Shown here piece after piece: positions 50,994 to 63,646 of a stretch of DNA of 64,000 nucleotides (within the stretch, counting starts at the first letter, position 1; the number at the start of each line of letters is the position of its first letter). This DNA comes from Sepiola atlantica. Taxonomy: Eukaryota; Mollusca; Cephalopoda; Sepiida; Sepiolidae. The notes beneath the pieces are model-generated. The model searched no databases. It was given only the letters and a program-made list of their open reading frames with translations, and was not told where the DNA came from. The position numbers were made by a program, and so were the translations under genes. The DNA lies in contig CAUVYP010000579.1 of NCBI GenBank assembly GCA_963556195.1, forward strand, positions 248,001 to 312,000, read 5' to 3'.

Positions 50994-53603
50994 TTGTTGA
51001 TGTTTTGCGTATTCAGTTTGTATCGACATATCTCCGGGAGTACAAGAGCTGAACTTCTGAAACTTGGTACTTCAGTAGAAAATGTGTGTCCGCTATTGTC
51101 TGCAAAGTTTCGGAGCACAATTCTTATAAATGTGGAAGTTATAAACAAAAGCGATATCAACTTAAAATCGCACTAAAATTTGTTGATGTTTTGCGTATTC
51201 AGTTTGTATCGACATATCTCCGGGAGTACAAGAGCTGAACTTCTGAAACTTGGTACTTCAGTAGAAAATGTGTGTCCGCTAATTTCTGCAAAGTTTCGGA
51301 GCACAATTCTTATAAATGTGGAAGTTATTAACAAAAGACCTATCAACTTTAAATCGCACTAAATTTTGTTGATGTTTTGCGTATTCAGTTTGTATCGACA
51401 TATCTCCGGGAGTACAAGAGCTGAACTTCTGAAACTTGGTACTTCAGTAGAAAATGTGTGTCCGCTAATGTCTGCAAAGTTTCGGAGCACAATTCTTATA
51501 AATGTGGAAGTTATTAACAAAAGACCTATCAACTTTAAATCGCACTAAATTTTGTTGATGTTTTGCGTATTCAGTTTGTATCGACATATCTCCGGGAGTA
51601 CAAGAGCTGAACTTCTGAAACTTGGTACTTCAGTAGAGAATGTGTGTCCGCTAATGTCTGCAAAGTTTCGGAGCACAATTCTTTTAAATGTGGAAGTTAT
51701 TAACAAAAGACCTATCAACTTTAAATCGCACTAAATTTTGTTGATGTTTTGCGTATTCAGTTTGTATCGACATATCTCCGGGAGTACAAGAGCTGAACTT
51801 CTGAAACTTCATACATCATCAGTAGAAAATGTGTGTCCGCTATTGTCTGCAAAGTTTCAGAGCACAATTCTCATAAATGTGGAAGTTATAAACAAAAGCG
51901 ATATCAACTTAAAATCGCACTAAATTTTGTTGATGTTTTGCGTATTCAGTTTGTATCGACATATCTCCGGGAGTACAAGAGCTGAACTTCTGAAACTTGG
52001 TACTTCAGTAGAAAATGTGTGTCCGCTAATGTCTGCAAAGTTTCGGAGCACAATTCTTATAAATGTGGAAGTTATTAACAAATGACCTATCAACTTTAAA
52101 TCGCACTAAATTTTGTTGATGTTTTGCGTATTCAGTTTGTATCGACATATCTCCGGGAGTACAAGAGCTGAACTTCTGAAACTTCGTACATCAGTAGAAA
52201 ATGTGTGTCCGCTATTGTCTGCAAAGTTTCAGAGCACAATTCTCATAAATGTGGAAGTTATAAACAAAAGCGATATCAACTTAAAATCGCACTAAATTTT
52301 GTTGATGTTTTGCGTATTCAGTTTGTATCGACATATCTCCGGGAGTACAAGAGCTGAACTTCTGAAACTTGGTACTTCAGTAGAAAATGTGTGTCCGCTA
52401 ATGTCTGCAAAGTTTCGGAGCACAATTCTTATAAATGTGGAAGTTATAAACAAAAGCGATATCAACTTAAAATCGCACTAAAATTTGTTGATGTTTTGCG
52501 TATTCAGTTTGTATCGACATATCTCCGGGAGTACAAGAGCTGAACTTCTGAAACTTGGTACTTCAGTAGAAAATGTGTGTCCGCTAATGTCTGCAAAGTT
52601 TCGGAGCACAATTCTTATAAATGTGGAAGTTATTAACAAAAGACCTATCAACTTTAAATCGCACTAAATTTTGTTGATGTTTTGCGTATTCAGTTTGTAT
52701 CGACATATCTCCGGGAGTACAAGAGCTGAACTTCTGAAACTTGGTACTTCAGTAGAAAATGTGTGTCCGCTAATGTCTGCAAAGTTTCGGAGCACAATTC
52801 TTATAAATGTGGAAGTTATTAACAAAAGACCTATCAACTTTAAATCGCACTAAATTTTGTTGATGTTTTGCGTATTCAGTTTGTATCGACATATCTCCGG
52901 GAGTACAAGAGCTGAACTTCTGAAACTTGGTACTTCAGTAGAGAATGTGTGTCCGCTAATGTCTGCAAAGTTTCGGAGCACAATTCTTTTAAATGTGGAA
53001 GTTATTAACAAAAGACCTATCAACTTTAAATCGCACTAAATTTTGTTGATGTTTTGCGTATTCAGTTTGTATCGACATATCTCCGGGAGTACAAGAGCTG
53101 AACTTCTGAAACTTCATACATCATCAGTAGAAAATGTGTGTCCGCTATTGTCTGCAAAGTTTCAGAGCACAATTCTCATAAATGTGGAAGTTATAAACAA
53201 AAGCGATATCAACTTAAAATCGCACTAAATTTTGTTGATGTTTTGCGTATTCAGTTTGTATCGACATATCTCCGGGAGTACAAGAGCTGAACTTCTGAAA
53301 CTTGGTACTTCAGTAGAAAATGTGTGTCCGCTAATGTCTGCAAAGTTTCGGAGCACAATTCTTATAAATGTGGAAGTTATTAACAAATGACCTATCAACT
53401 TTAAATCGCACTAAATTTTGTTGATGTTTTGCGTATTCAGTTTGTATCGACATATCTCCGGGAGTACAAGAGCTGAACTTCTGAAACTTCGTACATCAGT
53501 AGAAAATGTGTGTCCGCTATTGTCTGCAAAGTTTCAGAGCACAATTCTCATAAATGTGGAAGTTATAAACAAAAGCGATATCAACTTAAAATCGCACTAA
53601 ATT
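50994..53603. repeat. HOR block 8: 7-monomer unit of 1305 bp, two copies
   Basis: The unit reads C-D-D-E-A-D-A at 50994-52298 and 52299-53603. Each copy is 1305 bp, not 1302, because its first A carries a three-base ATC duplication (51815-51820 and 53120-53125), together with CTTCATAC for CTTCGTAC. The D after it has AACAAATGACC in both copies, and both A copies have CAGAGC with CTCATAAATG, an otherwise B-type mark in an A background. The shared set of rare marks shows a very recent duplication. Copy 1 has CTATTG in the C and AATTTCTG in the D that copy 2 lacks. Confidence 0.92.
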
Positions 53604-55835
53604 TTGTTGATGTTTTGCGTATTCAGTTTGTATCGACATATCTCCGGGAGTACAAGAGCTGAACTTCTGAAACTTGGTACTTCAGTAGAAAATGTGTGTC
53701 CGCTAATGTCTGCAAAGTTTCGGAGCACAATTCTTATAAATGTGGAAGTTATTAACAAAAGACCTATCAACTTTAAATCGCACTAAATTTTGTTGATGTT
53801 TTGCGTATTCAGTTTGTATCGACATATCTCCGGGAGTACAAGAGCTGAACTTCTGAAACTTGGTACTTCAGTAGAAAATGTGTGTCCGCTAATGTCTGCA
53901 AAGTTTCGGAGCACAATTCTTATAAATGTGGAAGTTATTAACAAAAGACCTATCAACTTTAAATCGCACTAAATTTTGTTGATGTTTTGCGTATTCAGTT
54001 TGTATCGACATATCTCCGGGAGTACAAGAGCTGAACTTCTGAAACTTCGTACATCAGTAGAAAATGTGTGTCCGCTATTGTCTGCAAAGTTTCGGAGCAC
54101 AATTCTCATAAATGTGGAAGTTATAAACAAAAGCGATATCAACTTAAAATCGCACTAAATTTTGTTGATGTTTTGCGTATTCAGTTTGTATCGACATATC
54201 TCCGGGAGTACAAGAGCTGAACTTCTGAAACTTGGTACTTCAGTAGAAAATGTGTGCCCGCTGATGTCTGCAAAGTTTCAGAGCACAATTTGTATAAATG
54301 TGGAAGTTATAAACACAAGCGATATCAACTTAAAATCGCACTAAATTTTGTTGATGTTTTGCGTATTCAGTTTGTATCGACATATCTCCGGGAGTACAAG
54401 AGCTGAACTTCTGAAACTTGGTACTTCAGTAGAAAATGTGTGTCCGCTAATGTCTGCAAAGTTTCGGAGCACAATTCTTATAAATGTGGAAGTTATAAAC
54501 AAAAGCGATATCAACTTAAAATCGCACTAAAATTTGTTGATGTTTTGCGTATTCAGTTTGTATCGACATATCTCCGGGAGTACAAGAGCTGAACTTCTGA
54601 AACTTGGTACTTCAGTAGAAAATGTGTGTCCGCTAATGTCTGCAAAGTTTCGGAGCACAATTCTTATAAATGTGGAAGTTATAAACAAAAGCGATATCAA
54701 CTTAAAATCGCACTAAATTTTGTTGATGTTTTGCGTATTCAGTTTGTATCGACATATCTCCGGGAGTACAAGAGCTGAACTTCTGAAACTTGGTACTTCA
54801 GTAGAGAATGTGTGTCCGCTAATGTCTGCAAAGTTTCGGAGCACAATTCTTTTAAATGTGGAAGTTATTAACAAAAGACCTATCAACTTTAAATCGCACT
54901 AAATTTTGTTGATGTTTTGCGTATTCAGTTTGTATCGACATATCTCCGGGAGTACAAGAGCTGAACTTCTGAAACTTCGTACATCAGTAGAAAATGTGTG
55001 TCCGCTATTGTCTGCAAAGTTTCGGAGCACAATTCTCATAAATGTGGAAGTTATAAACAAAAGCGATATCAACTTAAAATCGCACTAAATTTTGTTGATG
55101 TTTTGCGTATTCAGTTTGTATCGACATATCTCCGGGAGTACAAGAGCTGAACTGCTGAAACTTGGTACTTCAGTAGAAAATGTGTGTCCGCTAATGTCTG
55201 CAAAGTTTCGGAGCACAATTCTTATAAATGTGGAAGTTATTAACAAAAGACCTATCAACTTTAAATCGCACTAAATTTTGTTGATGTTTTGCGTATTCAG
55301 TTTGTATCGACATATCTCCGGGAGTACAAGAGCTGAACTTCTGAAACTTCGTACATCAGTAGAAAATGTGTGTCCGCTATTGTCTGCAAAGTTTCGGAGC
55401 ACAATTCTCATAAATGTGGAAGTTATAAACAAAAGCGATATCAACTTAAAATCGCACTAAATTTTGTTGATGTTTTGCGTATTCAGTTTGTATCGACATA
55501 TCTCCGGGAGTACAAGAGCTGAACTTCTGAAACTTGGTACTTCAGTAGAAAATGTGTGTCCGCTAATGTCTGCAAAGTTTCGGAGCACAATCTTTATAAA
55601 TGTGGAAGTTATTTACAAAAGACCTATCAACTTTAAATCGCACTAAATTTTGTTGATGTTTTGCGTATTCAGTTTGTATCGACATATCTCCGGGAGTACA
55701 AGAGCTGAACTTCTGAAACTTGGTACTTCAGTAGAAAATGTGTGTCCGCTAATGTCTGCAAAGTTTCGGAGCACAATTCTTATAAATGTGGAAGTTATTA
55801 ACAAAAGACCTATAAACTTTAAATCGCACTAAATT
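53604..55835. repeat. Linker segment related to HOR block 7 (12 monomers)
   Basis: The order is D-D-A-B-C-C-E-A-D-A-D-D. The B-C-C-E-A-D-A-D-D part repeats the right half of the 17-monomer unit at 48948-50621, without the AGCAGAAC mark. Private changes include AACTGCTGAAAC near 55152, AATCTTTATAAATG and ATTTACAAAAG at 55590-55620, and CTATAAAC near 55812. Confidence 0.85.
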
Positions 55836-58625
55836 TTGTTGATGTTTTGCGTATTCAGTTTGTATCGACATATCTCCGGGAGTACAAGAGCTGAACTTCT
55901 GAAACTTCGTACATCAGTAGAAGATGTGTGTCCGCTATTGTCTGCAAAGTTTCGGAGCACAATTCTCATAAATGTGGAAGTTATAAACAAAAGCGATATC
56001 AACTTAAAATCGCACTAAATTTTGTTGATGTTTTGCGTATTCAGTTTGTATCGACATATCTCCGGGAGTACAAGAGCTGAACTTCTGAAACTTGGTACTT
56101 CAGTAGAAAATGTGTGCCCGCTGATGTCTGCAAAGTTTCAGAGCACAATTTGTATAAATGTGGAAGTTATAAACACAAGCGATATCAACTTAAAATCGCA
56201 CTAAATTTTGTTGATGTTTTGCGTATTCAGTTTGTATCGACATATCTCCGGGAGTACAAGAGCTGAACTTCTGAAACTTGGTACTTCAGTAGAAAATGTG
56301 TGTCCGCTAATGTCTGCAAAGTTTCGGAGCACAATTCTTATAAATGTGGAAGTTATAAACAAAAGCGATATCAACTTAAAATCGCACTAAAATTTGTTGA
56401 TGTTTTGCGTATTCAGTTTGTATCGACATATCTCCGGGAGTACAAGAGCTGAACTTCTGAAACTTGGTACTTCAGTAGAAAATGTGTGTCCGCTAATGTC
56501 TGCAAAGTTTCGGAGCACAATTCTTATAAATGTGGAAGTTATTAACAAAAGACCTATCAACTTTAAATCGCACTAAATTTTGTTGATGTTTTGCGTATTC
56601 AGTTTGTATCGACATATCTCCGGGAGTACAAGAGCTGAACTTCTGAAACTTGGTACTTCAGTAGAAAATGTGTGTCCGCTAATGTCTGCAAAGTTTCGGA
56701 GCACAATTCTTATAAATGTGGAAGTTATTAACAAAAGACCTATCAACTTTAAATCGCACTAAATTTTGTTGATGTTTTGCGTATTCAGTTTGTATCGACA
56801 TATCTCCGGGAGTACAAGAGCTGAACTTCTGAAACTTCGTACATCAGTAGAAAATGTGTGTCCGCTATTGTCTGCAAAGTTTCGGAGCACAATTCTCATA
56901 AATGTGGAAGTTATAAACAAAAGCGATATCAACTTAAAATCGCACTAAATTTTGTTGATGTTTTGCGTATTCAGTTTGTATCGACATATCTCCGGGAGTA
57001 CAAGAGCTGAACTTCTGAAACTTGGTACTTCAGTAGAAAATGTGTGCCCGCTAATGTCTGCAAAGTTTCAGAGCACAATTTGTATAAATGTGGAAGTTAT
57101 AAACACAAGCGATATCAACTTAAAATCGCACTAAATTTTGTTGATGTTTTGCGTATTCAGTTTGTATCGACATATCTCCGGGAGTACAAGAGCTGAACTT
57201 CTGAAACTTGGTACTTCAGTAGAAAATGTGTGTCCGCTAATGTCTGCAAAGTTTCGGAGCACAATTCTTATAAATGTGGAAGTTATAAACAAAAGCGATA
57301 TCAACTTAAAATCGCACTAAAATTTGTTGATGTTTTGCGTATTCAGTTTGTATCGACATATCTCCGGGAGTACAAGAGCTGAACTTCTGAAACTTGGTAC
57401 TTCAGTAGAAAATGTGTGTCCGCTAATGTCTGCAAAGTTTCGGAGCACAATTTGTATAAATGTGGAAGTTATAAACACAAGCGATATCAACGTAAAATCG
57501 CACTAAATTTTGTTGATGTTTTGCGTATTCAGTTTGTATCGACATATCTCCGGGTGTACAAGAGCTGAACTTCTGAAACTTGGTACTTCAGTAGAAAATG
57601 TGTGTCCGCTAATGTCTGCAAAGTTTCGGAGCACAATTCTTATAAATGTGGAAGTTATTAACAAAAGACCCATCAACTTTAAATCGCACTAAATTTTGTT
57701 GATGTTTTGCGTATTCAGTTTGTATCGACATATCTCCGGGAGTACAAGAGCTGAACTTCTGAAACTTCGTACATCAGTAGTAAATGTGTGTCCGCTATTG
57801 TCTGCAAAGTTTCGGAGCACAATTCTCATAAATGTGGAAGTTATAAACAAAAGCGATATCAACTTAAAACTGCACTAAATTTTGTTGATGTTTTGCGTAT
57901 GCAGTTTGTATCGACATATCTCCGGGAGTACAAGAGCTGAACTTCTGAAACTTGGTACTGCAGTAGAAAATGTGTGTCCGCTAATGTCTGCAAAGTTTCG
58001 GAGCACAATTCTTATAAATGTGGAAGTTATAAACAAAAGCGATATCAACTTAAAATCGCACTAAATTTTGTTGATGTTTTGCGTATTCAGTTTGTATCGA
58101 CATATCTCCGGGAGTACAAGAGCTGAACTTCTGAAACTTGGTACTTCAGTAGAGAATGTGTGTCCGCTAATGTCTGCAAAGTTTCGGAGCACAATTCTTT
58201 TAAATGTGGAAGTTATTAACAAAAGACCTATCAACTTTAAATCGCACTAAATTTTGTTGATGTTTTGCGTATTCAGTTTGTATCGACATATCTCCGGGAG
58301 TACAAGAGCTGAACTTCTGAAACTTCGTACATCAGTAGAAAATGTGTGTCCGCTATTGTCTGCAAAGTTTCGGAGCACAATTCTCATAAATGTGGAAGTT
58401 ATAAACAAAAGCGATATCAACTTAAAATCGCACTAAATTTTGTTGATGTTTTGCGTATTCAGTTTGTATCGACATATCTCCGGGAGTACAAGAGCTGAAC
58501 TTCTGAAACTTGGTACTTCAGTAGAAAATGTGTGTCCGCTAATGTCTGCAAAGTTTCGGAGCACAATTCTTATAAATGTGGAAGTTATTAACAAAAGACC
58601 TATCAACTTTAAATCGCACTAAATT

Positions 58626-58811
58626 TTGTTGATGTTTTGCGTATTCAGTTTGTATCGACATATCTCCGGGAGTACAAGAGCTGAACTTCTGAAACTTGGT
58701 ACTTCAGTAGAAAATGTGTGTCCGCTATTGTCTGCAAAGTTTCGGAGCACAATTCTCATAAATGTGGAAGTTATAAACAAAAGCGATATCAACTTAAAAT
58801 CGCACTAAATT
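58626..58811. repeat. C/A chimeric monomer
   Basis: The front has GGTACTTC (C or D type), while CTATTG and CTCATAAATG are type A. The breakpoint lies between positions 78 and 103. The same chimera is at 62531-62716, which dates the exchange before the 21-monomer duplication. Confidence 0.82.
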
Positions 58812-59183
58812 TTGTTGATGTTTTGCGTATTCAGTTTGTATCGACATATCTCCGGGAGTACACGAGCTGAACTTCTGAAACTTGGTACTTCAGTAGAAAA
58901 TGTGTGTCCGCTAATGTCTGCAAAGTTTCGGAGCACAATTCTTATAAATGTGGAAGTTATAAACAAAAGCGATATCAACTTAAAATCGCACTAAATTTTG
59001 TTGATGTTTTGCGTATTCAGTTTGTATCGACATATCTCCGGGAGTACAAGAGCTGAACTTCTGAAACTTGGTACTTCAGTAGAAAATGTGTGTCCGCTAA
59101 TGTCTGCAAAGTTTCAGAGCACAATTTGTATAAATGTGGAAGTTATAAACACAAGCGATATCAACTTAAAATCGCACTAAATT

Positions 59184-59369
59184 TTGTTGATGTTTTGCGT
59201 ATTCAGTTTGTATCGACATATCTCCGGGTGTACAAGAGCTGAACTTCTGAAACTTGGTACTTCAGTAGAAAATGTGTGTCCGCTAATGTCTGCAAAGTTT
59301 CGGAGCACAATTCTTATAAATGTGGAAGTTATAAACAAAAGCGATATCAACTTAAAATCGCACTAAATT
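59184..59369. repeat. D*/C chimeric monomer
   Basis: The front has the GGGTGTACAAG mark of D*, but the tail is ATAAACAAAAGCGATATC as in C. A second such copy is at 63461-63646. In the second case F follows directly, so an A' monomer appears to have been lost. Confidence 0.8.
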
Positions 59370-59741
59370 TTGTTGATGTTTTGCGTATTCAGTTTGTATC
59401 GACATATCTCCGGGAGTACAAGAGCTGAACTTCTGAAACTTGGTACTTCAGTAGAAAATGTGTGTCCGCTAATGTCTGCAAAGTTTCGGAGCACAATTCT
59501 TATAAATGTGGAAGTTATTAACAAAAGACCTATCAACTTTAAATCGCACTAAATTTTGTTGATGTTTTGCGTATTCAGTTTGTATCGACATATCTCCGGG
59601 AGTACAAGAGCTGAACTTCTGAAACTTGGTACTTCAGTAGAAAATGTGTGTCCGCTAATGTCTGCAAAGTTTCGGAGCACAATTCTTATAAATGTGGAAG
59701 TTATTAACAAAAGACCTATCAACTTTAAATCGCACTAAATT

Positions 59742-62700
59742 TTGTTGATGTTTTGCGTATTCAGTTTGTATCGACATATCTCCGGGAGTACAAGAGCTGA
59801 ACTTCTGAAACTTCGTACATCAGTAGAAAATGTGTGTCCGCTATTGTCTGCAAAGTTTCGGAGCACAATTCTCATAAATGTGGAAGTTATAAACAAAAGC
59901 GATATCAACTTAAAATCGCACTAAATTTTGTTGATGTTTTGCGTATTCAGTTTGTATCGACATATCTCCGGGAGTACAAGAGCTGAACTTCTGAAACTTG
60001 GTACTTCAGTAGAAAATGTGTGCCCGCTGATGTCTGCAAAGTTTCAGAGCACAATTTGTATAAATGTGGAAGTTATAAACACAAGCGATATCAACTTAAA
60101 ATCGCACTAAATTTTGTTGATGTTTTGCGTATTCAGTTTGTATCGACATATCTCCGGGAGTACAAGAGCTGAACTTCTGAAACTTGGTACTTCAGTAGAA
60201 AATGTGTGTCCGCTAATGTCTGCAAAGTTTCGGAGCACAATTCTTATAAATGTGGAAGTTATAAACAAAAGCGATATCAACTTAAAATCGCACTAAAATT
60301 TGTTGATGTTTTGCGTATTCAGTTTGTATCGACATATCTCCGGGAGTACAAGAGCTGAACTTCTGAAACTTGGTACTTCAGTAGAAAATGTGTGTCCGCT
60401 AATGTCTGCAAAGTTTCGGAGCACAATTCTTATAAATGTGGAAGTTATTAACAAAAGACCTATCAACTTTAAATCGCACTAAATTTTGTTGATGTTTTGC
60501 GTATTCAGTTTGTATCGACATATCTCCGGGAGTACAAGAGCTGAACTTCTGAAACTTGGTACTTCAGTAGAAAATGTGTGTCCGCTAATGTCTGCAAAGT
60601 TTCGGAGCACAATTCTTATAAATGTGGAAGTTATTAACAAAAGACCTATCAACTTTAAATCGCACTAAATTTTGTTGATGTTTTGCGTATTCAGTTTGTA
60701 TCGACATATCTCCGGGAGTACAAGAGCTGAACTTCTGAACTTCGTACATCAGTAGAAAATGTGTGTCCGCTATTGTCTGCAAAGTTTCGGAGCACAATTC
60801 TCATAAATGTGGAAGTTATAAACAAAAGCGATATCAACTTAAAATCGCACTAAATTTTGTTGATGTTTTGCGTATTCAGTTTGTATCGACATATCTCCGG
60901 GAGTACAAGAGCTGAACTTCTGAAACTTGGTACTTCAGTAGAAAATGTGTGCCCGCTAATGTCTGCAAAGTTTCAGAGCACAATTTGTATAAATGTGGAA
61001 GTTATAAACACAAGCGATATCAACTTAAAATCGCACTAAATTTTGTTGATGTTTTGCGTATTCAGTTTGTATCGACATATCTCCGGGAGTACAAGAGCTG
61101 AACTTCTGAAACTTGGTACTTCAGTAGAAAATGTGTGTCCGCTAATGTCTGCAAAGTTTCGGAGCACAATTCTTATAAATGTGGAAGTTATAAACAAAAG
61201 CGATATCAACTTAAAATCGCACTAAAATTTGTTGATGTTTTGCGTATTCAGTTTGTATCGACATATCTCCGGGAGTACAAGAGCTGAACTTCTGAAACTT
61301 GGTACTTCAGTAGAAAATGTGTGTCCGCTAATGTCTGCAAAGTTTCAGAGCACAATTTGTATAAATGTGGAAGTTATAAACACAAGCGATATCAACGTAA
61401 AATCGCACTAAATTTTGTTGATGTTTTGCGTATTCAGTTTGTATCGACATATCTCCGGGTGTACAAGAGCTGAACTTCTGAAACTTGGTACTTCAGTAGA
61501 AAATGTGTGTCCGCTAATGTCTGCAAAGTTTCGGAGCACAATTCTTATAAATGTGGAAGTTATTAACAAAAGACCCATCAACTTTAAATCGCACTAAATT
61601 TTGTTGATGTTTTGCGTATTCAGTTTGTATCGACATATCTCCGGGAGTACAAGAGCTGAACTTCTGAAACTTGGTACTTCAGTAGAAAATGTGTGTCCGC
61701 TAATGTCTGCAAAGTTTCGGAGCACAATTCTCATAAATGTGGAAGTTATAAACAAAAGCGATATCAACTTAAAATCGCACTAAATTTTGTTGATGTTTTG
61801 CGTATGCAGTTTGTATCGACATATCTCCGGGAGTACAAGAGCTGAACTTCTGAAACTTGGTACTGCAGTAGAAAATGTGTGTCCGCTAATGTCTGCAAAG
61901 TTTCGGAGCACAATTCTTATAAATGTGGAAGTTATAAACAAAAGCGATATCAACTTAAAATCGCACTAAATTTTGTTGATGTTTTGCGTATTCAGTTTGT
62001 ATCGACATATCTCCGGGAGTACAAGAGCTGAACTTCTGAAACTTGGTACTTCAGTAGAGAATGTGTGTCCGCTAATGTCTGCAAAGTTTCGGAGCACAAT
62101 TCTTTTAAATGTGGAAGTTATTAACAAAAGACCTATCAACTTTAAATCGCACTAAATTTTGTTGATGTTTTGCGTATTCAGTTTGTATCGACATATCTCC
62201 GGGAGTACAAGAGCTGAACTTCTGAAACTTCGTACATCAGTAGAAAATGTGTGTCCGCTATTGTCTGCAAAGTTTCGGAGCACAATTCTCATAAATGTGG
62301 AAGTTATAAACAAAAGCGATATCAACTTAAAATCGCACTAAATTTTGTTGATGTTTTGCGTATTCAGTTTGTATCGACATATCTCCGGGAGTACAAGAGC
62401 TGAACTTCTGAAACTTGGTACTTCAGTAGAAAATGTGTGTCCGCTAATGTCTGCAAAGTTTCGGAGCACAATTCTTATAAATGTGGAAGTTATTAACAAA
62501 AGACCTATCAACTTTAAATCGCACTAAATTTTGTTGATGTTTTGCGTATTCAGTTTGTATCGACATATCTCCGGGAGTACAAGAGCTGAACTTCTGAAAC
62601 TTGGTACTTCAGTAGAAAATGTGTGTCCGCTATTGTCTGCAAAGTTTCGGAGCACAATTCTCATAAATGTGGAAGTTATAAACAAAAGCGATATCAACTT

Positions 62701-63646
62701 AAAATCGCACTAAATTTTGTTGATGTTTTGCGTATTCAGTTTGTATCGACATATCTCCGGGAGTACAAGAGCTGAACTTCTGAAACTTGGTACTTCAGTA
62801 GAAAATGTGTGTCCGCTAATGTCTGCAAAGTTTCAGAGCACAATTTGTATAAATGTGGAAGTTATAAACACAAGCGATATCAACTTAAAATCGCACTAAA
62901 TTTTGTTGATGTTTTGCGTATTCAGTTTGTATCGACATATCTCCGGGAGTACAAGAGCTGAACTTCTGAAACTTGGTACTTCAGTAGAAAATGTGTGTCC
63001 GCTAATGTCTGCAAAGTTTCAGAGCACAATTTGTATAAATGTGGAAGTTATAAACACAAGCGATATCAACTTAAAATCGCACTAAATTTTGTTGATGTTT
63101 TGCGTATACAGTTTGTATCGACATATCTCCGGGAGTACAAGAGCTGAACTTCTGAAACTTGGTACTTCAGTAGAAAATGTGTGTCCGCTAATGTCTGCAA
63201 AGTTTCGGAGCACAATTCTTATAAATGTGGAAGTTATAAACAAAAGCGATATCAACTTAAAATCGCACTAAATTTTGTTGATGTTTTGCGTATTCAGTTT
63301 GTATCGACATATCTCCGGGAGTACAAGAGCTGAACTTCTGAAACTTGGTACTTCAGTAGAAAATGTGTGTCCGCTAATGTCTGCAAAGTTTCAGAGCACA
63401 ATTTGTATAAATGTGGAAGTTATAAACACAAGCGATATCAACTTAAAATCGCACTAAATTTTGTTGATGTTTTGCGTATTCAGTTTGTATCGACATATCT
63501 CCGGGTGTACAAGAGCTGAACTTCTGAAACTTGGTACTTCAGTAGAAAATGTGTGTCCGCTAATGTCTGCAAAGTTTCGGAGCACAATTCTTATAAATGT
63601 GGAAGTTATAAACAAAAGCGATATCAACTTAAAATCGCACTAAATT
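59742..63646. repeat. HOR block 9: 21-monomer unit, copy 2 (3905 bp)
   Basis: The order is A-B-C-D-D-A-B-C-B-D*-C-F-E-A-D-(C/A)-B-B-C-B-(D*/C). It is one base short because the A at 60672 reads CTGAACTTCG in place of CTGAAACTTCG. In place of A' it has a chimera at 61601 with a C front and the CTCATAAATG of A. The tail (62717-63646) has a B-B pair and a C at 63089 with GTATACAG, not found in copy 1. Confidence 0.87.

Larger units (their letters stand above)
55836..59741. repeat. HOR block 9: 21-monomer unit, copy 1 (3906 bp)
   Basis: The order is A-B-C-D-D-A-B-C-B-D*-A'-F-E-A-D-(C/A)-C-B-(D*/C)-D-D. The first 16 monomers (55836-58811) match 59742-62716 in order and in marks, including the CTGCAG in F (57958) and the C/A chimera at 58626. 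The last five differ between copies. The first 12 monomers also have the order of the first 14-monomer HOR at the other end of the window. The B at 57324 has CGGAGC in place of CAGAGC. Confidence 0.87.
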
